Source: Candidatus Omnitrophota bacterium
GTDB lineage: Bacteria; Omnitrophota; Gorgyraeia; Gygaellales; Profunditerraquicolaceae
Length of the DNA stretch: 11,381 nucleotides
NCBI GenBank assembly: GCA_016212045.1
Contig: JACRHO010000064.1
Location: 1-11,381 of the forward strand
Direction: 5' to 3'
The position numbers and the translations under genes were made by a program. The notes beneath the pieces are model-generated. The model was given only the letters and a program-made list of their open reading frames with translations. It was not told where the DNA came from and did not search any database. Shown piece after piece: positions 1 through 5,644 of this stretch. Position 1 is the first letter of the stretch, and each line of letters begins with the position of its first letter.

Positions 1-1905
1 AGCCATGCTTAGTGGTTCTTTTAAATCCGTACCATTAAAAATCACATCCAGCATCTCCGATCCCCTCAAGGCCTTCACCGACTGCTCTCCTAACACCCAG
101 CGGATACCATCAAAGATATTGCTGTTATGCACTATCATATCCTGAGCAATAAAATTATGGGTGCCAGAAACTGATAAATCATAGACCCATTTTTCTGAAT
201 ATACTTTCTCTATACTCACCACTTCATCCCAATATATATCCGAGTTTGCTAATACCTTAAGATAATCATAAATGGCTTTAGCTAAGCCACTAATCTGACC
301 GTGTTCGGCAATAATGCTTAATGCTTCTGCCAAACCTCCTCGTGAAGGCAGGCATCTATTTTCATAATAAGCGGCTAGTTTAGGCGATATCTTCCTGATC
401 CTCTTAATCTTAATTCCAGATAACTTAACGAGGTTTTTAATAACGTGATTAACCTCTGGAATCAAATCCAAATTTGGATTCGTCTTATAATCTAGTTTCT
501 TTATTAACTCTAATCTATCTGCCTTTTTTCCCGCAAAATTCAACATCCGCGACAGGCGTTTTGCATTTTCTAGCCCGTAAATATACACTGAATAATATCT
601 CCTTTTCTTTCTGTCTTTAGTATTTGTAGCGGCTTTCAATTTCTCTTTTATCATAGATTGTACACCTAAACGCAAAAGCAAACTACTGATACCATAGGCT
701 AAATTCTCTGAGGCAGTAGCATATTCAAAATAATCGCCACTCCCACCTCTATCTACGGATAAATAAGCGTCTCCTTCAAAGAGGGCCGACAGAAACTGCG
801 TAATTATTTTTTGCTCGCTATTAAATATCTGGGGCGGTATAACTTTATCTTTAGAAAGGCTGGAAATTTTAAAATCAAAAGTCCGCTCCAAGAATTTACA
901 TAATGCAGCAGAAAAAATAATAGCGTCCTTTGCGCACTTCTTATAAGAAAATACCTTTGCCTTAACGCCAAATGCACTATCAGCACAAGAAACAAAATCT
1001 CTAATTACGCTTTCATCCTCATTTACAAACCAAACCTGATTTTCTTTTGTCGTCCTACCTTCAGAAATAAGATATCCTAAGAATCTTGCAATTTCAGGGG
1101 TCATTTTGCGCGGCAGAACAATTTCACCTGAGCCGCGTGACTTAATGCGTTCAACAAAATCAGGCACTTCGCGAATATTAGCGTATTCAAGCAATTTAAC
1201 AAAATTAACTATATTCATTGCCTGTCCATCAAAAACTGATCTGATAGCCATTGTTTTCACGGTTGTGGAGTTCGACATTTCACCACAAGTTTCAAAAACT
1301 GACTTAAGAGAAGATAAGAAATTTACCAACTCTTCAGAATAAGGTAGATAAACTTGATCTTCTTCTTTAAATTTCTTAAAGACCTTAAGTAACTTCAGCT
1401 TTGAGTGAGTCTTTAATCCCGACAGGACTCGAGGCACTGCGATTTTCACACCTGCCCTTAGCTCTTCTGCCCGCAGGTCAAAAATCTGGCCGCCCCTAAT
1501 GCTAAAAAATGGATGGTAATGCGTGGTAACAACAGTCTTCCCAGATCTGGTTTTAATTTCTAATAGATATTCCGGAGCCTTTCTCTTTATGAAAGCATAT
1601 ATTGGCTTTGGTTCAATTTTAAGTGTCTGGGGATTTAATGATAGAATACGCATATTCTTAGAATTGCCGGTAACCACAAAGCCATCATCTAATTTTTCTA
1701 CCTCAGATTCATTCTTTAGCGCACCCTCAACCAATTCTCCAATTTTAATATTTGTTCCATTATCTAAAGTAATCAACGAATCATAGTGCAGGCATTTCCC
1801 TGTGCCATTCGGACCGACGATGGCGGTAATGCCTGGTTCAAAATGCAGGATTGTCTTGTTGTAGAATGACTTAAAGCCCACCATCTCTAATTTCTTCAGA
1901 AACAT
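1..1905 (-). CDS. smc: Chromosome segregation ATPase SMC, N-terminal part, interrupted by an intein (3' end outside window)
   Basis: SMC forms the ATP-driven dimeric core of the bacterial condensin that organises and segregates the chromosome. The open frame has no stop over 635 codons and runs off the window. Residues 1-37 are a typical SMC head start, with KKLEMVGFKSF, the hydrophobic strand ITAIV, and then GPNGTGK, the first part of Walker A. Residues 38-594 are an intein (listed separately). SMC sequence resumes at Ser595 with SNIFDGIRWVLGEQS followed by KALRG and DVIFNGTD, all family hallmarks. Spliced, the P-loop reads GPNGTGKS. The ATG at 1903-1905 has an AGGAG SD 7 nt upstream and lies 20 nt after the HTH gene, which suggests a two-gene operon. 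The hinge, coiled coils and signature/Walker B half would lie beyond position 1. The identity is very secure; a general RecF/RecN-type ATPase is excluded by the residues after the P-loop. Confidence 0.95.
   Translation of the reverse strand, partial: MFLKKLEMVGFKSFYNKTILHFEPGITAIVGPNGTGKCLHYDSLITLDNGTNIKIGELVEGALKNESEVEKLDDGFVVTGNSKNMRILSLNPQTLKIEPKPIYAFIKRKAPEYLLEIKTRSGKTVVTTHYHPFFSIRGGQIFDLRAEELRAGVKIAVPRVLSGLKTHSKLKLLKVFKKFKEEDQVYLPYSEELVNFLSSLKSVFETCGEMSNSTTVKTMAIRSVFDGQAMNIVNFVKLLEYANIREVPDFVERIKSRGSGEIVLPRKMTPEIARFLGYLISEGRTTKENQVWFVNEDESVIRDFVSCADSAFGVKAKVFSYKKCAKDAIIFSAALCKFLERTFDFKISSLSKDKVIPPQIFNSEQKIITQFLSALFEGDAYLSVDRGGSGDYFEYATASENLAYGISSLLLRLGVQSMIKEKLKAATNTKDRKKRRYYSVYIYGLENAKRLSRMLNFAGKKADRLELIKKLDYKTNPNLDLIPEVNHVIKNLVKLSGIKIKRIRKISPKLAAYYENRCLPSRGGLAEALSIIAEHGQISGLAKAIYDYLKVLANSDIYWDEVVSIEKVYSEKWVYDLSVSGTHNFIAQDMIVHNSNIFDGIRWVLGEQSVKALRGSEMLDVIFNGTDLKEPLSMA
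124..1794 (-). mobile_element. Full-length class 1 intein with LAGLIDADG homing endonuclease in the SMC P-loop
   Basis: In-frame insertion of 557 codons (precursor residues 38-594). Seen directly: block A begins with Cys38 (CLHYDSLITLDNGT). Block B has T128-H-Y-H131 followed by PFF, the T-x-x-H pattern. Block C/LAGLIDADG-1 is FLGYLISEG at 275-283 with acidic E282. Block E/LAGLIDADG-2 is FLSALFEGDA at 371-380 with acidic D379. Block F has YDLSVSGTHNF with His583. Block G ends in V-H593-N594, followed by Ser595 as the +1 nucleophile. Known chemistry: Cys1 N-S shift, transfer to Ser+1, Asn cyclisation, ligation. All required residues are present, so splicing competence is expected, and both endonuclease acids are intact, so the homing enzyme may still be active. 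No frameshift or stop was seen. Base use resembles the host gene, so there is no sign of very recent arrival. Confidence 0.95.
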
Positions 1906-1925
1906 AATCGCGCTCCTCTCTAAAG

Positions 1926-2102
1926 TTAGTTTTTAAATTTAGTTTCTAACCAGGCATCAATTCTATCTTTTTTAAAACGCCACTGTCCGATTAACTTAAT
2001 CGCCGGGATTTTATTGTTTTTCAGCCACTCGTAAATAGTCCGGCGCGTGACTTTCAGGTAACTGGCTAAATCTTCAATGGTCATTAATCCGCTATTCAAC
2101 AT
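1926..2102 (-). CDS. Small helix-turn-helix DNA-binding protein, excisionase/MerR-like (HTH_17 type), 58 aa
   Basis: Short gene read directly from the sequence. The product starts MLNSGLMTIEDLASYLKV. The recognition helix-turn-helix lies at about residues 7-30 (MTIEDLASYLKVTRRTIYEW), followed by the KIPAIKLIGQWRF wing that is characteristic of excisionase-family (AlpA/Xis/BldC-like) winged-helix proteins. It has no other domain. The ATG at 2100-2102 is preceded by AAGGAG at 2110-2115, 7 nt away, so the start is secure. The stop is 20 nt before smc, which implies co-transcription from the promoter at 2340-2368. Members of this family act as excisionases in mobile elements or as small transcription factors. 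With no integrase beside it, a regulator, possibly of its own operon through the palindromes upstream, is an inference only. Confidence 0.88.
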   Translation of the reverse strand: MLNSGLMTIEDLASYLKVTRRTIYEWLKNNKIPAIKLIGQWRFKKDRIDAWLETKFKN

Positions 2103-2114
2103 TATCTATCTCCT

Positions 2115-2169
2115 TCAATGAGCAGACAATTTATGGAGTGCGAAGGACGACATAAATTGTAGCCATTGA
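2115..2169. repeat. Hairpin repeat H1 (compound inverted repeat next to the HTH gene SD)
   Basis: A perfect 10-bp inverted repeat ACAATTTATG (2126-2135) / CATAAATTGT (2151-2160) has a 15-nt loop. It is extended by outer arms TCAATG (2115-2120) and CATTGA (2164-2169). In the minus-strand transcript the outer arm directly abuts the AAGGAG SD of the HTH gene. The loop resembles, in reverse orientation, that of the hairpin at 2270-2326, so H1 and H3 form a larger inverted pair. Confidence 0.85.
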
Positions 2170-2203
2170 GATTTACAATGTCACTGGCGTCTGCGAATTG
2201 AAT

Positions 2204-2266
2204 CCTTGACAATTTTTGAAATGTGCTTTGTATCGGGTACAACCTTTAACTCAAAAATTGTCAAGG
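2204..2266. repeat. Hairpin repeat H2 (perfect 16-bp inverted repeat)
   Basis: Arms CCTTGACAATTTTTGA (2204-2219) and TCAAAAATTGTCAAGG (2251-2266) match perfectly around a 31-nt centre. The centre itself contains TTGTA-N5-TACAA (2228-2242), a small operator-like inverted repeat. Both arms carry a TTGACA hexamer, one on each strand, but I see no good -10 partner at the right distance. No T-tract follows in either direction, so it is not an ordinary intrinsic terminator. Confidence 0.85.
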
Positions 2267-2269
2267 GTC

Positions 2270-2326
2270 AAATTCAGCCAGCAAACTTATGTCGCGCTTT
2301 GCGCTCCATAAGTTTGGGCTTCATTT
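2270..2326. repeat. Hairpin repeat H3 (inverted relative of H1)
   Basis: A perfect 10-bp inverted repeat CAAACTTATG (2282-2291) / CATAAGTTTG (2307-2316). The 15-nt loop contains GCGC-TTT-GCGC and so extends the hairpin. Outer matches AGCC/GGCT and AAAT/ATTT are separated by a TC/TC mismatch. Read on the opposite strand, H1 gives a closely similar sequence (TTATGTCG..CTT.GC.CTCCATAA), so the two look like copies of one repeat family in inverted orientation. Confidence 0.83.
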
Positions 2327-2339
2327 AAGTTATGGGCAC

Positions 2340-2368
2340 ATTATAAAGAAGAAAAGAAAACTTGTCAA
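2340..2368 (-). promoter_or_regulatory. Consensus sigma-70 promoter for the HTH-smc operon
   Basis: On the minus strand TTGACA (2368-2363), a 17-nt spacer and TATAAT (2345-2340) match the housekeeping consensus perfectly. Transcription should start near 2333, giving a leader of about 230 nt that contains hairpins H3, H2 and H1 before the HTH start codon at 2102. It lies downstream of the preceding gene's stop at 2467, so it separates the smc operon from the metabolic genes. Confidence 0.85.
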
Positions 2369-2385
2369 GGAAAATCTTTACATTC

Positions 2386-2405
2386 TTTAACATATATATG
2401 TTAAA
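2386..2405. promoter_or_regulatory. Perfect 20-bp palindrome just upstream of the smc-operon promoter
   Basis: TTTAACATATATATGTTAAA is self-complementary over all 20 bases and ends 17 bp upstream of the -35 hexamer. The placement suits an operator for a dimeric regulator. As RNA it is too A/T-rich to be a convincing terminator, although five T residues lie on its minus-strand 5' side rather than 3'. The bound protein is unknown. The remaining bases up to 2466 show nothing else I can support. Confidence 0.6.
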
Positions 2406-2466
2406 AAGGTAACTTTAATGCAAAAAATTGTTATTTTAGGAAAAATATATCGGGGCTAAGGTAGGA

Positions 2467-3534
2467 TTAATATAAAATGAGGGGATTAAATTTAAGGTAA
2501 TAAAGGATGAGCCAACTGGTAGGAGCAATTGCCCGCCAAACCTCCATCATCCACCATTCAGAGGCAGTGCCTCTATTAGTGGCTAAAACTAACGCGCCAT
2601 CGCCTTGCGTGGTCTTGATTGCTTCATTATAATAGTAATTAGCTTTGGTGGTATTGCCGACCCGATAAAAAGCTAAAGCCATCTGCAGCGTTCCCTCTAA
2701 CCATACTGTATCCAAGTCATCATTAAAATCAAATCCGGTGACTGTTCCTGAATTAAATGGCCGGGATAATTTTAGATTAGTCTCTGCCCACGCCAGGGCA
2801 TTAGAGTAATTATTTCCCAACAGCAAAACTCCCAATGCCTGGACATCAATTACTTTGACTCTATCCCAGGCACCGCGGTTAAAATAGGCGCCATTCCATA
2901 TTGCCGAACTCTGCAGGAATTTTTTTATCTTGTCTGCCTTAGAAACATAACTGGAAAGGCCATTAAGCCTGCCAAAATTTCTTATTGCCACATAGGCGAT
3001 TATATTATGTTCTGTGCTCTTCCAATATTCATAGGTATTACCCCTTAATCCGCCATCAATAGGGTCTTGGAGAGTTAAAAGAAAATCGGCTAATTTTTTC
3101 TGGGTAGTATAATATGTAGTGCTTGTCTTTAACTTTTGGTAAATATTTAATGCCTGCAAAAACCAAGCGCTATTGCCACAATACGCCAGGCCGCTACCAT
3201 TGCCATTGGTATCGGAATAAATATAACTTTCAAAAGGAACTCCTTGAGCAGTATTTTTTACTTCATAACATAAAGTATCCAATATTTCTTTTGCCAAGCC
3301 AAAATTACCTAAGTTCATACTGGCAATGGCTGCCAAGGTATTATCATAGACATAGCTGCGATTTTCTTTATCTTCCTGATAGGAATCTACTAAACCAATG
3401 CCTTTAATCTGATTAGCAATAAAGATTTGGGCACGCCACTGGCGTTTACTTTCTACTGTCTGAATTGCCGCATAGGTAAAGGAATTATTTAAAAGAAAAC
3501 CTAAAGTGAATAAGACTGTAATTATTTTATGCAT
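2467..3534 (-). CDS. Secreted protein of unknown function, probable alpha/alpha-toroid (glycosidase-like) fold, 355 aa
   Basis: Residues 1-23 (MHKIITVLFTLGFLLNNSFTYAA truncated here in concept) form a signal peptide: a charged start, a hydrophobic core, and a likely cleavage after the Ala pair at 22-23. The mature part consists of recurring helices rich in Trp, Tyr and Asn: SYVYDNTLAAIASMN near 60, LAYCGNSAWFLQALNIYQKL near 120, HNIIAYVAIRNFGRL near 176, DTVWLEGTLQMALAFYRVG near 275, and a closing SEWWMMEVWRAIAPTSWLI. This periodic pattern with acidic/aromatic patches is typical of (alpha/alpha)6 barrels found in glycoside hydrolases and related exported proteins. No catalytic pair can be assigned, so function stays open. 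The ATG has GGGAG 6 nt upstream. The gene begins 18 nt after etfA, so it is probably co-transcribed although not obviously related in function. The stop is at 2467-2469. Confidence 0.8.
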   Translation of the reverse strand: MHKIITVLFTLGFLLNNSFTYAAIQTVESKRQWRAQIFIANQIKGIGLVDSYQEDKENRSYVYDNTLAAIASMNLGNFGLAKEILDTLCYEVKNTAQGVPFESYIYSDTNGNGSGLAYCGNSAWFLQALNIYQKLKTSTTYYTTQKKLADFLLTLQDPIDGGLRGNTYEYWKSTEHNIIAYVAIRNFGRLNGLSSYVSKADKIKKFLQSSAIWNGAYFNRGAWDRVKVIDVQALGVLLLGNNYSNALAWAETNLKLSRPFNSGTVTGFDFNDDLDTVWLEGTLQMALAFYRVGNTTKANYYYNEAIKTTQGDGALVLATNRGTASEWWMMEVWRAIAPTSWLILYYLKFNPLILY

Positions 3535-3552
3535 ATTTTTCTCCCGCCATAA

Positions 3553-4755
3553 TCATTTCTTGAGCCTCTCTTGGAATTTTTTAGTTAATGCAGGTACGAT
3601 TTGAAAGAGGTCTGCGACAATGCCATACGTAGCCACTTTAAAGATAGGGGCATCCGGGTCCTTGTTGATCGCCACAATGATTTTTGCGGATTGCATACCA
3701 ACCAAATGTTGTATCTGGCCGGAAATACCGCAGGCAATATAGATTTTTGGGGCAACAGTGCGGCCGGTCTGGCCGACTTGATGCGAATAAGGCATCCAGC
3801 CAGAATCAACTGCGGCGCGCGAGGCGCCTACTGCTGCGCCCAAAACATGGGCAAATTCCTCTAAAAGTTTAAAATTATCTGGGCCTCCCATGCCGCGGCC
3901 GCCAGAGACAATAATATCTGCCTCGGCTAAATTCACCAAAGATTCTATCTCTTCTACTATGTCCAAAAGTTTAGTGCGCGAGGCATAAACAGGACTGTCA
4001 AAACTTTCGCGGATGACTTTACCTTTTCTTTTTTTATCTGGTTCCAAAGGCTGCATTACCTTATGCCTGACCGTAGCCATCTGGGGGCGAAAGTTGGGCG
4101 AAATAATTGTGGCCATAATATTTCCGCCAAAGGCCGGACGAGTCTGCAGGAGAATTTTTTTGTCAGGGTCAATGTCTAAACCGGTGCAATCTGCAGTCAG
4201 GCCAGCCTTAATCTTTACTGCCACCCGCGAAATCAGGGATCGCCCGATGGCAGTAGCGCCGCAGAGCACAATCTCTGGCTTGTATTCTTGAATTAGCTTC
4301 ACCAATATATTCGTATATGGCTCATCCTGAAAATGGGTAATTTCCGGTGCCTGCACTAAGTAAATATTATCCGCGCCCCGCCAGAATAATTCGTCTAACT
4401 GATCATCTAAACCGTTTCCGATAAGGACACCACTTACCTCACAGGATAATTTTTTTGCTAAGTCCCGGGCCTTGCCTAAAAGTTCATAAGAAACTGATTG
4501 AATCAGGCTATTCTTCTGCTCAATAAAAACCCAGATACCTTTGTAATTTTTTAAATCTGGTTTCTCTATTCTGCTTTCTGATTTCTCGATAAGAATTGCT
4601 TTCAATTTACAGGCCGGCACACAGGCACCACACAGGTTGCACTTATTCAGGTCTATCACTGCCTTTTTATCCATTATCCGGATGGCATCAAATGGACAGG
4701 CCTTGACGCATAAAGCGCAGCCAGTACATTTTTCTAAAATAATCTGAATTGACAT
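3553..4755 (-). CDS. etfA: Electron transfer flavoprotein alpha subunit with N-terminal 2[4Fe-4S] ferredoxin domain
   Basis: 400 aa. Residues 1-50 are a bacterial ferredoxin domain with two CxxCxxCxxxC sets: C10, C13, C16, C20 and C39, C42, C45, C49. Residues from about 70 to 250 are the EtfA alpha/beta domain. The C-terminal FAD domain shows SGGRGMGG (284-291), GASRAAVDSGW (near 310), VGQTGRTVAPK and SGQIQH (345-350), all FAD-binding hallmarks. Plain EtfA is about 310-330 aa; the extra length is the ferredoxin part. The same fusion is known in CarE of Acetobacterium woodii and in some lactate dehydrogenase Etf complexes that bifurcate or confurcate electrons with ferredoxin. With EtfB it should carry FAD and pass electrons to the adjacent acyl-CoA dehydrogenase. 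The ATG at 4753-4755 has no visible SD and follows a long inverted repeat, an unusual start context. Confidence 0.95.
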   Translation of the reverse strand: MSIQIILEKCTGCALCVKACPFDAIRIMDKKAVIDLNKCNLCGACVPACKLKAILIEKSESRIEKPDLKNYKGIWVFIEQKNSLIQSVSYELLGKARDLAKKLSCEVSGVLIGNGLDDQLDELFWRGADNIYLVQAPEITHFQDEPYTNILVKLIQEYKPEIVLCGATAIGRSLISRVAVKIKAGLTADCTGLDIDPDKKILLQTRPAFGGNIMATIISPNFRPQMATVRHKVMQPLEPDKKRKGKVIRESFDSPVYASRTKLLDIVEEIESLVNLAEADIIVSGGRGMGGPDNFKLLEEFAHVLGAAVGASRAAVDSGWMPYSHQVGQTGRTVAPKIYIACGISGQIQHLVGMQSAKIIVAINKDPDAPIFKVATYGIVADLFQIVPALTKKFQERLKK

Positions 4756-4763
4756 TTTGGTTT

Positions 4764-4870
4764 AGGTTACATAAAGTTCCCTAAGGTTGCCTAAGGTTCC
4801 ATAAGGTTACCGTCTAATTTCGCGTAACCTTATGTAACATTATGGAACCTTATGTAACCTTATGTAACCT
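4764..4870. repeat. 10-bp repeat array forming a 47-bp imperfect inverted repeat between etfB and etfA
   Basis: From 4765 a 10-bp unit GGTTACATAA recurs with variants AGTTCCCTAA, GGTTGCCTAA, GGTTCCATAA and a partial GGTTAC to 4810. After a 13-nt spacer (4811-4823) the complementary unit GTAACCTTAT recurs as GTAACATTAT, GGAACCTTAT, GTAACCTTAT and GTAACCT to 4870. The two 47-base arms match at most positions, so the mRNA can fold into one long stem. The right arm enters etfB: its last codons and TAA stop (4860-4870) are made of repeat sequence. Confidence 0.93.
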
Positions 4871-5642
4871 CTTGTTTTAATAAATCTACTAATTTCTCTG
4901 CAATCTCCCGGGGTTCGCCAGTCAACATCTGGCCGCCGATTCTTGGGGGCGGGGTAAAAATTTTGACTACCTGCGTAGGCGAACCAGAAAGCCCGATGGC
5001 CGTCACCTCTAAATCAAGTTCCTTTTGCGTCCAGGTGATAATTTTAGCTGACCTTGCCCGGAGCATCCCTTTTAAAGAAGGAATGCGCGGCTCATTAATC
5101 TCCTTCACCACCGTAAGCAGCGCCGGAAGCGGAGTCTCAATAATTTCATAACCCTCTTCCATCATCCTCTCTACACGCAGGCTATTGCTTCTTACTTCTT
5201 CTATCTTCTTGACATAAGTAACCTGGGGAATATCTAAATGCGCGGAGATTCCCGGTCCTACCTGGGCTGTATCGCCATCCGAGGCCTGCTTGCCGCAAAG
5301 GATTAAATCGAATTGGCCGATTTTCTTGATCGCGCTGGATAAAGTGTAACTGGTCGCCCAGGTATCGCTTCCGGCAAAGGCCTTATCGCAAATCAGGATT
5401 CCCTCATCTATCCCCATAGAGATGGCCTCTTTTAAGGCTATCTCAGCCTGCGGAGGACCCATGGTAATCACTGTAGTTTTGCCGCCAAATTTTTCCTTCA
5501 GCCGCACCCCTTCTTCAATGGCATACATATCAAAGGGATTGATAATAGACTTCACGCCTTCGCGAATTAAAGTATTAGTTTCGGGATTAATCTTGACTTC
5601 GGTAGTTTCGGGGACCTGTTTGATACAGACTATTATGTTCAT
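4860..5642 (-). CDS. etfB: Electron transfer flavoprotein beta subunit
   Basis: 260 aa, normal length for EtfB. It starts MNIIVCIKQVPETTEVKI, the usual first strand. NPFDMYAIEE (35-44), TMGPPQAEIALKEAISMG (60-77), and CGKQASDGDTAQVGP (116-130) are the conserved nucleotide-binding stretches. In bifurcating Etfs this site holds a second FAD, and in classical Etfs it holds AMP. The protein pairs with the ferredoxin-fused EtfA encoded next. It starts 2 nt after the acyl-CoA dehydrogenase stop, so translation is likely coupled. The last three residues (Glu-Val-Thr) are encoded by the 10-bp repeat array, a sign that the array has encroached on the coding end. Whether it binds NADH as in bifurcating complexes cannot be settled by eye. 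Confidence 0.95.
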   Translation of the reverse strand: MNIIVCIKQVPETTEVKINPETNTLIREGVKSIINPFDMYAIEEGVRLKEKFGGKTTVITMGPPQAEIALKEAISMGIDEGILICDKAFAGSDTWATSYTLSSAIKKIGQFDLILCGKQASDGDTAQVGPGISAHLDIPQVTYVKKIEEVRSNSLRVERMMEEGYEIIETPLPALLTVVKEINEPRIPSLKGMLRARSAKIITWTQKELDLEVTAIGLSGSPTQVVKIFTPPPRIGGQMLTGEPREIAEKLVDLLKQEVT

Positions 5643-5644
5643 TA

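Noticed and set aside
804..995. Minus-strand open frame of 63 codons
   Set aside because: Lies in another frame inside the intein, whose frame is continuous and richly matched to known motifs.
1106..1786. Two plus-strand open frames
   Set aside because: Antisense to the intein coding frame, with no SD and no recognisable product.
2204..2266. Intrinsic terminator at the 16-bp inverted repeat
   Set aside because: The stem is not GC-rich, the loop is long and no U-tract follows on either strand.
2115..2326. CRISPR array
   Set aside because: The repeats are inverted pairs of unequal spacing, not direct repeats with regular spacers.
3601..4291. Several open frames on both strands within etfA
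   Set aside because: Shadows of the etfA frame; product sequences show no domain.
4764..4870. Transcription terminator between etfB and etfA
   Set aside because: The stem is long and AT-rich with no U-tract, and etfA must be made together with etfB.
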